From: Chaunax sp. Z400
Lineage: Eukaryota > Chordata > Actinopteri > Lophiiformes > Chaunacidae
Direction of reading: 5' to 3'
DNA length: 64,000 nucleotides
Assembly (NCBI GenBank): GCA_037577475.1
Contig: CM075184.1
Location: 33,809,094 to 33,873,093 of the forward strand
Shown: piece by piece, positions 13,772 to 26,440 of the stretch
Layout of the letters: every line of letters begins with the position of its first letter
Numbering within the stretch: position 1 is the first letter of the stretch
The notes under the pieces: model-generated
What the model was told of the DNA's origin: nothing
What the model saw: only the letters and a program-made list of their open reading frames with translations
The model's database searches: none
Program-made: the position numbers and the translations under genes

Positions 13772-14601
13772 CGCTCGCTGTAAGGAGACAGCTGTGTGCC
13801 TCGAGGGCTCTGGGTGTCCTTCGGCACATACGCCGCCCATCAGGGAGGTCACTGCTGTTTTGGCTGCTTCACCTCATCCACACCAGCACCATAGGCCTCC
13901 AGTCCGGAGGGACATTCTAGCGTTGGGTGGTGTATTTTTCATGCAGCACAGTAATGAGATGTTGATGAAAACGCAGTGATGCAGCCAATCCAAGCAAGCT
14001 CTCTCAGTGGAACCGCTGATGATGATGATGATGAATGATGAAGACTGCTCTGATCGTCTGCATCTTAATTTGTCTCTCTGCTGATGAGCATGGCAGCTCT
14101 CTACTTTAGGATCTATGTTCAAATTTAGACCCAGAACATGGATTGAAAATGAAATCAGTCCAAATAAAAGAGCTGCTGTTTGAGGACGTCCTGCCTTCAT
14201 GAGCCTGTGGGCCATGATGACTGTGCAATCCTCCACCAGCTGCTTATTAGTATTCAAGACACAGACAGAGTCATAGCACCACAAGCAGACAAGCCTTTAT
14301 GTGAACAGAGGTTTTCATGATCTCTCAAACCTCTGACACTACTGGACGATGGATCAAAAGGGCGGACCTTCTGTTTCAGGGTCCGCCCTCTTCTGAATAG
14401 ACGTTTACTGCCTGGATCAATTTTACAATGTGACCTCTGAATGCTAGAAGGCAACACAGAACCAGCTGAACTGTGAACTCTGAGATCCGTCAGGCTTGTA
14501 TGTAACACTGGAACCAGTCCAGCATGAAAGATGTCATGTTTTCATTGGGATAAACATCTTTTATTGGCTGGACAGAGTCTCACAGCTTCTAATGACTTCT
14601 G

Positions 14602-14603
<2 letters not shown>

Positions 14604-14635
<32 letters not shown>

Positions 14636-14660
14636 CTATATATAGGATATATATATCCTG
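14604..14660. repeat. (TA)n tract with imperfect palindrome
   Basis: A TA run is followed by 'cacctatatataggatatatatatcc', itself partly self-complementary. The segment could extrude as a cruciform. Confidence 0.85.
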
Positions 14661-14937
14661 CTCCCCCACCTCCTGGAGCAAAAAACACTGATTACTGTTT
14701 CGGTTAACTCATTTTTATTCAAACTGTTTAAATCAATAAGAACCTACCCATGTAACTGTGGAAGCACAGCCTAAGGAATACAACACTACAAATTATTATA
14801 TCGCCTCCTGCCATCAGCTGATTTCCAGAGAAACACCAGATTATTGAATATCCTTCATTTTATTTTATTTAAATGATAAGGCTGGTGATGCTGTGTGTGC
14901 TCTGTGTTGATTTTAACATAATTACCTCCACGTGTTT

Positions 14938-15100
14938 TCAGCCGTTTGTTTGTTTATGGGTTGTTGGTTTGTGTGTTAGCAGGATTAAGCTAAAAACTAG
15001 CAGACTGATTTCTATGAAATCTGGTTGAAGGATGGGACATGGGCTCAGAACTAAACGATGAAATGTCGGTGTGAATCTGGATAAAGGGCGAATCAAGGCA
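14938..15100 (+). mobile_element. dispersed repeat fragment (GGATTA...GATAAAGGGC family)
   Basis: It contains 'gtttgtgtgttagcaggatt', then 'atgaaatctggttgaagga', 'tgggacatgggctcag' and 'gaatctggataaaggg', in the same order as copies near 22210-22470 (inverted), 22918-23130 and 25774-26440. It is a truncated copy of a non-coding dispersed element common in fish. Confidence 0.65.
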
Positions 15101-16689
15101 TTTTTTTTCCACCGTGTGTGTTTGCTTTTGACTGCATGTTCATGCAATGCTTCATCTCTGTCTCCACCTGCATAGTTTACTGCTGTGGCTTCCCTGTCGC
15201 TGGATAAGTTTTCAAACTGTGCGAGCAGTGAGACGGAGCCAGCAGTTAGATGAAAGACAAACAGAGAGTAATCAGCGGCATCAAGAGCATCTGTGTGGTT
15301 GGGCTGTGATCAAGCACCACATGATACAGTTTGTGCAAATCGCGAGTCTCTCACTGTCTGCACTTGAAATGGTTTTCATCCCTCACTTCAAACAAATCAG
15401 TAAATCAGGTTTAAACAGGAAAATCAATTAAATGCAATTCCTTGATTTATGAAATATTCACATTTACATACAGATGGTCAGAAATGAGATTTATCAGATT
15501 TATTTTAGATTCAAATCAAGCATTTATTTTGATGTATGATAATCCTGCCTGAGGAACTCCTGGAGTTAAGAAGCATTTAGGGGTTTTTTTAGGCTTGAGT
15601 TTTTTCTCTAACTGTCTGAATTGTACAAATAGTCTTTTCTTCAGCCACTGAACTCAATGTTTTGTTTTGGTTTGGCTTCAACGACACAAAGTATAGTCTC
15701 TACAGTATGTCTAAAATATTGTCATGGATTAAATGGTATAAACAGATATAAGGCTTTTGTTTTGTCCCAGCAGTGGAAGGGTTAACTCCAGAGAGAAACA
15801 TTCTGTCTCTGAGCATGTCTGAAACAGATGAAGTCCTGTCAGCCATCTCTGAGTCTCCAGCAGCCTCACTCTGCATGACTTCGTCTGTGCCTCAGAAAAA
15901 TCATCACATCAGGAGGGAGAGAAAAGAGGGAGGGCAAGAGAAAAGAGGGAGGGCTGGAGTGATAAGAAGGGGAGGAGGTTCAGCCAGCAGAGAGACAGAT
16001 GAATCAGTGACAGCGGTGAGAGAGAAGGAGAGCAGGAAAATGTTGGTGTTAAGTGTTATTTAACAGAAAAGATAATTAATGAACAATGTTGAATTATTCA
16101 TGCCGCTGCTGCCAGGAAAGTTAAATACAGGCGGGACAATAAGAGAAACGCTCACTTTAAGGATGTAGAGGTGATAAAACAAAGCTGAAATAAACTCACA
16201 GGGAAAACATGATGTGTGATGTTAACAGAAAAGTGAGATCCAGGTGAGGCTGTGGATTTGTGATGCTGACTGGATCATGATGCTGAGACAATGACGTAAT
16301 GTGAAATTATGCAGAGAGAAATAAATCTAAGAAGCATCAAACCAAAAAAAGCAAAAGTCTGACAGAGCATTAAAGGATGCAGAACACATCCTGCAGATTA
16401 AAGGAACAGTTACACATTCTGCTGTTATTGCTTTCATACCTTAGCAGTTTTCCCTCTTTTTGAGGCTAACTGCCCCCCCCACACACACACTTCCAGTCTC
16501 CAGCTCAGTTAGGGCCGTCTCACATACAGCTGATCCTCCAATAAGCGTCTGTGGTCCTAGTTTTTTTAATCTCTCTCACATCGTTGCCTGTAGTTGGATG
16601 TTTTCTGTGGCTTTACTCCTGATTCAGCAGGTTGAACAGGTGAGTCTGTCTGTGAGAGAAATCCTTCTGATTGTTCAGCTAAAAGCAGA

Positions 16690-17232
16690 TTAGTCCAGAA
16701 CTTTGTAGGATGGTGTGACAGGAACCACCTACAGCTCAACATCGGGAAAACCAAGGAGCTGGTGGTGTTGGTGGTGTTGGTGGTGTCTGGTTCTATAAAT
16801 AGAGAGAAGAGGCTCAGGTCCTTCAGTGTGTGCACGAGGCTGCCAGCGTCATCTTCCCTGCTGTGGCGTATTGAATAAGCTGGTGAGGCTGTGGAGCTGG
16901 ATATAGTGTGGAGGCAGAGACAGAGAAGAGGATGAGAGGAAAAGCTCACAGCTTTCTCATCCAGCCACAGGCCTCAAAACGCTGAGGATGCTCGATCATA
17001 CCATCAGACATCAGACTGAACAACACCACAGCATCCACAAGCTCCTGGTCCACCTGATCAAGACCCAACCATACACCACACAATGTACTTATCTATCTTC
17101 CTACCACACTTATTATTTATTTTTATTGTACTTTTATTCTTTGTTCTTCCTGCTGCTACTCTTTCCTTCTAATGCTGTGACAAACTGAATTTCCGCCTCA
17201 GGGGATCAATAAAGGTACATCTTATCTTACTG
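16690..17232 (+). mobile_element. Rex1-like LINE 3' remnant
   Basis: From 16693 a frame reads 'FVGWCDRNHLQLNIGKTKEL', the box seen after the catalytic region of Rex1/L2-group reverse transcriptases. Downstream is a decayed coding end, with 'ttaggatg'-type text replaced by short indels. The element finishes with 'ggatcaataaaggtacatc' and a 'ttatctta' tail, the short-repeat 3' end typical of this group. The frame is broken, so it is a dead, 5'-truncated copy. The exact 5' junction is uncertain. Confidence 0.72.
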
Positions 17233-18013
17233 GTGTACAGAAAGAGAGTAAAGTGCACAAAAGTCGAAATACAATCACTGTGAAGAGGACACACACACAT
17301 AGAGCTCTTCCTGTTTCTCATCCATCGTTCCAATACATGCATCTTTTCACAGTCACATGTCGATGTGGAACCATCTCCACACAGATGTACTTTTACTCTT
17401 TACATAACACCACCAGCCAAAGCTCTGTGTGGGAGGAGAGATCTGCACCACGATCTAACTGCTTCTTTTAAATCCTTTCTCATGAACACACAGGTCCATT
17501 TATTCAGCTAGTAAATCTGCTCCTCTCAGCAGCTTGTTTGACGCCACTACTCTACAGTAAATGCTGAATAGTTAGTATGAATGCAGATGGCACAAGAGTT
17601 TTCACTGTAACCAACACCAGTGACACAGACAGCAAACTCCATTCACCATGCAGAGTCTGATCTGCTACCCCCCTGCAATCACACCCTTATTGATTGCAGC
17701 TCTGCAGACATGCAGTCTGCACATGTGAGCCTGATCAATACAGGCTACATTGCTCCTAGATCCCCAGGATCTGTCTCATGCATGTGTGGAGACAGAAGAC
17801 AAAAGAGGAGCAGAGAAGAGAGGACATGTCGTCAGTCTGATCTGCTGCAGAGGACCAGACATGATGGGCAGGTAGCAACACATTAAATCCCTCCAGCTAC
17901 ACTCTGATACCATCACCGCTCAGAAACAGCAGCTGTGTCCATGAGATGACATCATCTACAGGCTGCAGTAACTGACAGGTTACAGTTCACTAAGTTAATG
18001 GAGTCAGACTGAC

Positions 18014-18115
18014 CTTTGACCTGTGAAGAAAACTGAGCGGTGTGTTTGGTCTCAAACAGCTGCAGCTCCTTGTTCAGGTCAAAAACACCCAGACCGACGT
18101 CCCACGAACACAAAC
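18014..18115 (-). CDS. map1a: MAP1-family gene, coding exon 2 (map1a, partial)
   Basis: Read on the minus strand, a CAG acceptor opens this 102-nt exon and the donor is AAAG/GTCAGT. It enters and leaves in phase 1. It joins exon 1 (20251-20500) with a shared Gly codon and continues 'GLCSWDVGLGVFDLNKELQL', then 'FETKHTAQFSSQVK'. That matches the conserved N-terminal segment of MAP1A/MAP1B heavy chains, where an SWD-containing stretch precedes a charged LFxxxHxAxFS segment. The product binds and stabilises microtubules in neurons. The next exon, expected to the left, was not found in 1-18013, so the model is partial. Family confidence is high. The paralogue name rests on the neighbouring tp53bp1. 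Confidence 0.78.
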
Positions 18116-18779
18116 CTGTTAAAGAAGCAAAAGCATGAATAAAGTTCATCAAGCGTGGAACGTAGTGAATGTAGGGAACGTAGGGAACATACGGTACGGC
18201 ATACTCATTTACTCTGAAGGCATCTTTTTATCTTTAGAGAAGAGCAGATCCAGGTAAAGGGGTGGATTCATGATTTTTCAACATTTCTTTATCATTATTA
18301 ATCTAATCTTATGAGATCAGTTTAATAATGTTAATCTTATTATATTAGGTTAATAATTGGAATTTAGATTCGTGATTAATTTCATTAAAATGTACTCTTG
18401 GGCCTTGATGAACGAACGCACCATGGGCAGATCGAGGGGCAGGGCCAGAGGGGCACTGGCGCAGCTCAAATCTGATTGGCTCTTGAAGTGCCCCTCCTGA
18501 TTTCCTAGCTTCCTATTGGATAACTGTTTTATCACTCTGGCAGTGTGCACTATTATTGGCTAAGAACCAACTTTCTCTTGTAAATATGAAAAAACTACAA
18601 CAGCCATAATTCATGTAGGCTATGGACATAACAGTAAACAGTAAGTAGAAATCTTTCACAACTATCAGATGATTTACATTTTGTTAGGATGGAACTAATC
18701 AAACTCAAGTTCAACCTCATTTTTAGGACAAATGAGACGGGATTCAGGACAAATGTCCAACATTTGGGACTCTGACGGA

Positions 18780-18965
18780 CTAGTAGAGTTAGGGACACCT
18801 TTCACTCAAGGCTATAGAGCCAATGGCAAACAAGGAATGAAATGTAATTACAACTTACTGAATAAGGACAGGTACATGGATCTTGGACATATACTTGGCC
18901 CCTCTGTGTAAAATGTGGCCCCTTTATGGGCTCTGATTTAGAAAAATCCTTGATCCACCACTGGT
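18780..18965 (-). mobile_element. possible hAT-type element end
   Basis: On the minus strand the segment begins CAGTGGTGGATCAAGG, the usual shape of a hAT terminal inverted repeat (CAGNGGTGG). It is followed by GC-richer text. The opposite terminus was not located with confidence, so the boundary at 18780 is approximate. Confidence 0.4.
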
Positions 18966-19639
18966 ATGTGCTCCACTGAGGGCCCTTCTTGTTCTTATTT
19001 ATCTTATAACCTTTATTGATCTGTTGTTTCATATTTCACTATCTTACATGTGACTTTTTTGATTGACTGCTTAGGCTGCAAATTAATCTGGGCTCAACAA
19101 AGTTATCTGAATGTGAACCTGGTAATTTATCATTTATAAATAGACTGTAGAAACAAAATCTTCATTAATATTTGATTTGATTGATTGTACTGCGTAGTTT
19201 TACAGTTTGATCTGATTTCATCATAAAGTTTATGACTTTATTGTTTATTGCTTAACAGTAAAGTAAATGTATTTATTTATTGCTTAACAGTAAAGTAAAT
19301 ATGGTTCTGAGAACTAGTGTGATATCTAGTGAGAATGAGTGTCGTATATTTAACCTTAAATAATGAGTCTAATAATAGTGCCATCTAATATCCATGTGTT
19401 TGATTGATATTTTATATGAATCAGTCATGAGGCTCTAAAGTCAGAGGCTGACTGAGACTCTCAGCATTGTCTGCAGTGTATTTGAAGAAATGATGTCATT
19501 GTCAAAAGGATAAAAATAAGATTTGATATTAATATATTTTATGACACTTCCTTCTTATCTTTCACAAATATTTACAGACTTACTACAGATTTGTACAAAT
19601 ACTTCACAGCTACTAAAAGATACAGAGAAGAGGAAAATC

Positions 19640-20040
19640 AGTACTGCAGTTAAGTTCTGCATTTTTAAATTTGAGGTACTTTTGCATTATTTTAGTTGTT
19701 TTTTTTTACATTATGATTCTGTCCAACCAGAGAAATATTTTACTTTTTACTACACTGCATTTATTTCATAAATTATTTTCTTACTTTTCATATTTAGTAA
19801 CATATAATAAGCTTATAAATGATGATGCAGTAAACTACAGAGTAGTGTATAAAGTATCTCTAGTGATAAACTGCAACATTTAAATGCTGCTTACATGTAT
19901 TACCAGTAATAATATACAAAATACAATTTAATAGAAAAGTGAAATGAGTCAAATGAGCATTTTACTCTTGAATTCTTACACTTGAGTATTTTTAAACTAT
20001 GGTATTTGTACATTTACTTACTTTAAGTGCAAGCTGAGAA
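19640..20040. mobile_element. diverged AGTAAAAGTA-type fish repeat
   Basis: Phrases such as 'tttgaggtacttttgcatta', 'ttactttttactacactgca' and 'cttgagtatttttaaactat' follow the order of a very common teleost hAT-like non-autonomous element. Related fragments occur near 27495, 41090, 45905 and 59320. The copy is old and its ends are vague. Confidence 0.45.
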
Positions 20041-20250
20041 TATTTTAACTGCTTGGAAAGTATTAAGAAGCTGCTTTCAAAGGTTGTATCCTCCACATTT
20101 TCCCGTATCGACTGACTGAATGAATAAAATGTAACAACAGGTTATCAGGAGATGCTTTCAGCTGCAGTGATCAGAGGCTCACAACATTTCACTTTGACCA
20201 GTTGTTCCCTGCAGCACCAGTTCCTCTGACCGCTCCCAGTAAAGGCCTAC

Positions 20251-20500
20251 CTTGTGAGATCTGTTTCCTGGCAGCGTCGAGGTGATGGCTGGTGGAGATC
20301 TCTCCGATCACAATCAGCATGCGACAGTTATTGTGCAGGAACGCAGCTCCGGCTGGGTGCTGTCCGTGGTGCTGAACACTCTCCTCCGGCTCTGCTTGCT
20401 CCGCCGAGGCAGCTGCTGAGATTTCCATGGTAACAGTGCCGCTAGTGGACGCTAAGCCCTTTTCCATCTCCATGACAACTACATCCCGAGCAAGCACCAT
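20251..20500 (-). CDS. map1a: MAP1-family gene, coding exon 1 (map1a, partial)
   Basis: The minus-strand frame starts at an ATG ending at 20500 (GTC-ATG-G context) and runs 83 codons plus one base to the donor CAAG/GTAGGC. The first 55 or so residues are Ala/Glu-rich and poorly conserved. They lead into 'CRMLIVIGEISTSHHLDAAR' and then 'KQISQG', which corresponds to the start of the folded MAP1 N-terminal domain (a 'VVGEIxTxxHLxxA' block in MAP1B). Intron 1 (18116-20250) joins in phase to exon 2. The head-to-head arrangement with tp53bp1 is the same as MAP1A/TP53BP1 in human. A second ATG ten codons in is a possible alternative start. The distal exons and light-chain region are outside the window. 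Confidence 0.75.
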
Positions 20501-21035
20501 GACGGTGCAGGATGAGGTGGGAGGACTGGTGGGCGTACTTTTTGGGGATGGTGAACATTTGATTGGATCACAGTTGATGTGGCTATTTGATGTCGCAGCA
20601 CATCATTGGACAAAATGAAAAGCAGGACATGAGAATTTATGTTGATCATATTTTCTGTTTGACTCTGATGAAGCCAAGACTGAAGATGAAGATATTACTT
20701 AATGTGAACGAGGAACTATTGACTACATATTGAAAAGGTCAAGAATGGTCAGACATGCTCTGATCTTTATAAAACTACAGCAAGTATCTGGATTACTGAG
20801 TGCATTCATTGTCGTGTTCTTTTTTTTTCTGACAAAGGATAAAAATGAGACGTTTGTGGCTAACAAAGGTTCTATTTATATCAGTGTCACTGTAAGTACC
20901 AGGCAATGTGCTTTGGATGCTAAAGTGACACCTCTTTGTTCCCGTCTTCAGCAAAACAAAGCTTCAATTGTGCAGAGAGTAACGCTGACAACAAAGGCTC
21001 TCACTAAGACTCTGCATAGAAAACAATGTTATTTA

Positions 21036-21310
21036 AGGCTTAAAGTAACAGCCCACCCAAAAATTAAAATTCGGTCATCAGTCAGCGCTGCAGCGTTCCT
21101 CTGACCAGCTGAGGAATCTGTTGTAAAACGTAAAGAAAACAAGTGAAAACAAAGAATTACTCCATAATGATGTGAAAAAAGATATTTCTTTTAAACCTTT
21201 TTAAGATGAAATCTTCACAGTAGCCTCTAAGAAAAATGTACCCATCTGAGGTGGTGCATGCAACATCTGGGCAGCAGGTAAACACAGACATATGCAGAGA
21301 TTGCAGGTTT
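21036..21310. mobile_element. fold-back repeat family copy
   Basis: It opens with 'gcttaaagtaacagcccacc' and 'cggtcatcagtcag', then carries 'aaatcttcacagtagcctct', 'cccatctgaggtgg' and 'atctgggcagcaggtaaaca', as in the other copies near 45430 and 50380. The right inverted end is missing or too diverged to place. Confidence 0.5.
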
Positions 21311-21522
21311 AGGTTTGTGCAGCCAGTCTTAGACAGTATGAACAGGTTGAACATTAGGGGCGTCAGGGGCAATCTTTGTCCTTTTGTTCTGCGTTTCAGT
21401 GCAAAAAAAAGACAAAATAGTCATTTAACTACTTGAATCGTTACACAATGTAGTTAAACTACTTTGCTCATGTCCCTTTAGGGGCTCAGTAGTACTTACA
21501 TTTAACAATATTTACTGCCACG

Positions 21523-21615
21523 AAGACATTACGTTTTTGCCAGCGTTGGTTTGACTTTTAGCAGGATTACTGAAAACGTTATGATCAGATTTTGATGAAA
21601 TTTTGTGTTGTGGTG
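21523..21615 (+). mobile_element. dispersed repeat fragment
   Basis: 'gtttttgccagcgttggttt' followed by 'gcaggattactgaaaacgtt' and 'gattttgatgaaatttt' matches the left end of the element at 25774-26440. Only this left part is present. Confidence 0.6.
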
Positions 21616-22199
21616 GATCTTGGCATAAAGACATCCCTACCAGAAACTACATCCTCCTGAAATTAAAATCAACACAAAACAGTTTCAACATAAACTGAAC
21701 TTAACTTGATGATTTATTGTAGGACTGTTATATTAAACACATAGCACCTGACTGTACTGTATATATGAGATCAGTTCAAAATGTTGCTCCATACATAGAA
21801 AAACAGAATGACTGAGATGTAACTGTGTGGATCTGATTATAATGTGATGTTTTCTGTGATGTCATATTTGAGCTATAATTCCCTGACAGAGCTGACTTCT
21901 GCTCACATGTCTGCTCCAGATCAGAGGCTGTGGTGCTGCTGGTGCAGCAGTGACATCTCATGCAGTGCTCATTGATCACTGTGTGCTTCATTTGACTCCT
22001 CTCTGTAAGTCCCTCCTCAGGATGTGTCACCAGGAGTGAGTCAGCACTCCTGTCTCAGACAGAGTGTCTACTGGCCTCTGCTGGGAGGAAAGGGAGCTAC
22101 AGGAGTATATTTCTATGCCACGTGCAACACAAGAAATCAACAACAGGTCAATTATTTCAGATATTTCAATCCATTTGACTGCAAATTTAATCTAATTTC

Positions 22200-22470
22200 T
22201 TTAAAAATGCTGAAAAAACCCACCCCATGACCCACCGCTCCACAAAGGTTGTGGAAATATGATCAGTGGTTTGTTTAATTGGGGAAAATATTGAAAATCT
22301 TGCAATGCCAAGGAAACATATAAACAATTCGTGGATCCGTCCCTTTATCCAGATCTGCCCCAAAACTTTTTGGGATGTTTCCTGGTCTGTGCCCCGTCCT
22401 TCTACCAAGTTTGATGGAAAACTGTTATGCTGTTTTTGTGTAATCCTGCTGACAAACCAGCCAACCAAGG
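22200..22470 (-). mobile_element. dispersed repeat copy, inverted
   Basis: On the minus strand this reads 'tttgtcagcaggattacac', then 'ccatcaaacttggtagaagg', 'gcagatctggataaaggg' and 'cggatccacgaatt'. These are the ordered landmarks of the family represented by 25774-26440. Confidence 0.65.
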
Positions 22471-22917
22471 ACAGTAAGACATACAACATAAAACCACAAC
22501 TTTATTTGTTCAATTTAAGAAACTGTTCATATGCAGCTCTTCTCTGGGATGATTAATGTATCTGTGATGTTGCTCTCAGACTCATCCAAGCAACACATGA
22601 ACCTGAGCATCAGATCTTTGAGGTGGGTCACATGTACCAGAGAACACAAACAGCTGACTGGCACTATGTCATCTATAGGAATCTGAAGCAGCAACTCCTG
22701 AACATCATTATCAGCCACCATGTGGTCCCATATCCTGTAGCTACACCAGAGATGAGCTGTGTGCAGAAAGCTCTTTATAGTGAACATTTGTCATTGACTG
22801 AGCACAAAATAAACTACTAAATATGATTGATCAAATGATCAGTAAGAATCAATGTATTTTATTAACATGTGTGTCATAAGATGAGTATCACACAACTTAA
22901 AAAGGACATTGGCACAG

Positions 22918-23130
22918 AGGTTATGTTTTAACTGTTTTTTTTGTCTGTTGGCAGAAAATATACAAAACCTAAGCAGATTTTATGAATCTTTGCAGAAGGG
23001 TTGGGAAGAGCGAAAAAGGAAGAACCCAGTAATTTTGGAGTGGATCTGAATAAAGGGGCAGATCCATGAATTTTCACCTGAATTTGGATTTAGTTTTAGT
23101 TTCCTCGAGGCAGAGGGATGAACCTTCTAG
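22918..23130 (+). mobile_element. dispersed repeat fragment
   Basis: It contains 'gaggttatgttttaactg', 'gcagaagggttgggaagag', 'gaacccagtaattttggagt' and 'ggatctgaataaaggggcag', matching the same family in the plus orientation. Confidence 0.6.
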
Positions 23131-24239
23131 TTTTAGCATTGAATGTAATTTCATTATCTTTGACATACTGTGAACACTTCAGTAAATGCTGCAGCCCTAC
23201 ATGGACTAAAAATGACCAGATTATCAGCAGACATAAGATGATGATAACACAACATTGTCACCTGGTGCCTGGATTTTGGTTCACATGACCAGGCTGAAGT
23301 GACACCATTCAGATTTTTTGCCACAAATCTGATTTAGTCAGAACTGTGAACACAAAAGTCAAATCACTTTTGCATGTAGCTCTATATCAGATACATGTCA
23401 CATTCATGCAATATGAATGAGAACCATCAGATCAGAATTTGTGTAGTTTTTGTTTTGTTTTGTTTTTTGGTGTGGCTTTTTTGCATTTACACATAGGCCT
23501 ACTGTACACTGAGTGATGTCATCATCTGGCAGCACCTGCAGCACAGTAAAATGAAACAAGCAGTGGGATGATGACATGCAGAATGTCAGCTGCTTACAAG
23601 CAGATCATGAACAGCTGACATGTTTGCTGTCCTCCACAGCTGAATGTCATACATCCAGAAACTATTACTGTCCATTTAGATTTGAATACCATGAGTCTCA
23701 CAAATATGACGTTTTTTGTTCTTGATGAGGCAGATGACTCCAAAAACGCATCGATGCGCGCATGCCTGACGGATGTGTTCACATTAGAGCTGATAAGGTG
23801 ACCGTAATAATAAGTGATCTGAGCTAAAAGTCAGAATTGAACTATGAGGCTTGTAAAGTGAACGTAGCCTCCATAAATAGACCTTTTATGAACAGATGCA
23901 GAAAATGTACAAATTGGTTCATAAAAATCACCAGAATGCAGGAAATCAAGTCGACTCAATATCTTTGGGGGGGAGGCTCCCCTGAGTATGTGCCCCCCCC
24001 TCAATATGTTGATGTGAATCCTCCCCTTGTTTCTATTCAATTACTGTATTTTATCACATAAGTCTGAAATCACACTAAATTGCATTTTTCGGCTTTATTT
24101 TAATAAAGTTTTTTCCCCCAAATTTAAAATGAGTTAAATCCTGAGCTTCATGTTTGACTCCAGAGGAAATGGGCATGGTGTCTATGAAACAAAATGCCTT
24201 TGCATCTTTACGTGCCATGCGTGTGTATTCCACACCCTG

Positions 24240-24580
24240 ACTCTCAGCTAAACAGAGGCAGGGACGGACTGGGCGACGCTGGACGGCGGATCATCGCAAC
24301 CAACGGGAAAGTGAAACAAATCAGGAAACCTGAGCGCGAACAGATTGATTTCTAAGGTAAAGCTCTTTATGTTTCATTTTGCATTGCTGTGCAATAATAA
24401 TCGGTGTCGGGATGATGACGCGTAATGCCTCCAGTCTGTCAGCTCCGGCTGAGGTGGCCAAGATTAGACATTTTGTGGCTGCGCCTTTTTAATGTGGGTG
24501 TCTGCCCGACCTGCAGAAATGACGACGTAGCGCTGAACTTTGCCAGCCGGTAAGGTCGGATGCAGCAGACCGATGTCCAC
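24240..24580 (+). promoter_or_regulatory. CpG-rich candidate promoter with possible untranslated first exon
   Basis: CpG dinucleotides cluster from 24255 to 24560 within AT-rich DNA. On the plus strand a strong donor, TTTCTAAG/GTAAAGC, sits at 24356/24357, so 24250-24356 could be a non-coding first exon. It lies between the map1a exon 1 (20500, minus) and the tp53bp1 ATG (27231, plus). It could serve either gene as an alternative or distal promoter, or another transcript. No coding frame is supported. Confidence 0.4.
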
Positions 24581-25773
24581 CTGCATACAAATGTGGCTAA
24601 TATATATTATATTCCTTATCATTTCGTTTCATCATTAGAAGCGTTTCCAGCTGATCATCTGCTCATTTAGCAGAATTCGTCATTGCATTGTTCCTACCTC
24701 AGTGTTCTCATATTGAAATGCTGCTCAGTAATATCCCTGCTGCTGCTGCTGCTTTCCTGTAAACCTGTATCAGGCCCATGGCTGCTGTCTGGCAGGATGC
24801 ACCTTCAGCTGATTTATAGGGCAGAATAAACCCAAAGGCTTGAAGCACAAAAACAGGCTGCACAGATACAAACCTCTGAGTGCAGAAATCATTCAGATTT
24901 GCAGAAAATTCCAACATCTACATATGAAAAATCACTGTTCTGTTGCTACAATGAGGTTTTTTGTGTGAATTAAAGTAAGATTATTCTGCTTTAGGGTGTT
25001 TAATCTGTTGTGATATCATCTCTGTTTTTAGATATGATTCACATTTACTACCTGAAGCATCCACAAAAAGCCCCTCTCTTTTCATTGGCGAGGTCTTTAC
25101 TTCAGGCTTTGGCTTCTTGCCTTCTCACTTTCCCTGCAGCCTCAATCAGTCAATCAATGAATACTGCTTCTTACTTTGCCTGCCAATTTCTCTGTGAACT
25201 GAATTTGCATAGACTGCTGGGTTACAGGAAATGTGGTGTCTCCATGGAAACTGAGTCTGTCATATGATGATGACAAAGTGATGTTAATATTCAAAGGACC
25301 GCCTCTTAAGATTCTGAGAATCACACCATTAATAGCTCATTATGAAATGCATGTAATCTAACCTGAGCTTCTTTTTAATGTTTTATAATCAACACAGTCG
25401 CACTCATCTGGGCTTCTGATACTGTTATGAACACAGATATTCTACTTTTTGCAGTCAAACATGTAATTCCGTGTTCTTGGAGTATCTCATATCAAAAATA
25501 GCTCAGACATTCAGACGGTTGTGCCCTTCTGTATTGGCTAGAGTGATTATTAAGATATGAAATCAGATAGCAGGAGTAGAGGTGGAGGGAGAAAGAAATC
25601 TGTAATAAAAAAACACATAGCCGAACTCAGTGAATCTGAGGGGAATGACTGTGAAAGTTAACCTATATCTTATTTTTCTAGTGTCCCTGAAAGCCTCTCA
25701 AGGACCTCTGAAGGTGTCTGAGATCCCACTGTGGGACGAACTGGCCTAGATTTCTCTCCTTAACTCAATTTAT

Positions 25774-26440
25774 CATTACCTCTGCTGAGGAGGTAATGTT
25801 TTTGCCAGCGCTGGTTTGTTTGTCTGACTGTTAGTAGGATTACTCAAAAAGTTAGGAAGTGATTTTGATGACATTTCGGAGATGTAGGATGTGTGTCATC
25901 ATCTGGATTCACATTTTTTAAAGTATTCTTTAACATTATGGGATAGGGGTAATTAGAAGACATTTGCTTCTAACTTCATGGATAATGTCTACAGTGCTTG
26001 GACAAAAATGACTGCAGGACATTCCCAGATGGTCTAACACAGATCAAAATCTGATCTCGACCCAAATAATATTCTAGATCTGGTGATGCAGAATGTTTAA
26101 ATTTATAGGGCTAACAGAGAATTTACTACTGAGATAACAAATAATAATGCTACAGACTTAGACTAAGATCGAACTGTAACTAAAACTGTGCTGATTCAGT
26201 TTGGTAGTCAAATCTGACCAATCTTCAAATGTTAGTGACCAAGATCCTGAAGAAACCATCGTCAGTGAAATAATGTTTTTCTTGAATAGCTATCAAACTA
26301 ATGACACCAAATTCTAGGGGAAGGTTTTCTTGGTCAAGGAGGCATACAGTATTATGATGGTCAAACTATCATAGGACTATTGCTTTTAGGTGTCGATGGA
26401 GAAACTGAGCTGCCTTGGTAGAGGTTTGCACTGTCTAGTT
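25774..26440 (+). mobile_element. near full-length dispersed non-autonomous element
   Basis: The left end reads 'acctctgctgaggaggtaat' and 'gtttttgccagcgctgg'. The right end reads 'gctgccttggtagaggtttg'. Between them lie landmarks found in fragments elsewhere in the window: 'aggattactcaaaaag', 'gattttgatgacattt' and 'attctaggggaaggtt'. There is no open reading frame. The two ends carry related GGAGGT-type words, so a transposon-like origin is plausible. Its class is not established from sequence alone. Confidence 0.6.

Noticed and set aside
13610..13852. His/Thr-repeat open frame on the minus strand and Cys/Val on the plus strand
   Set aside because: Both are the GT microsatellite read on each strand.
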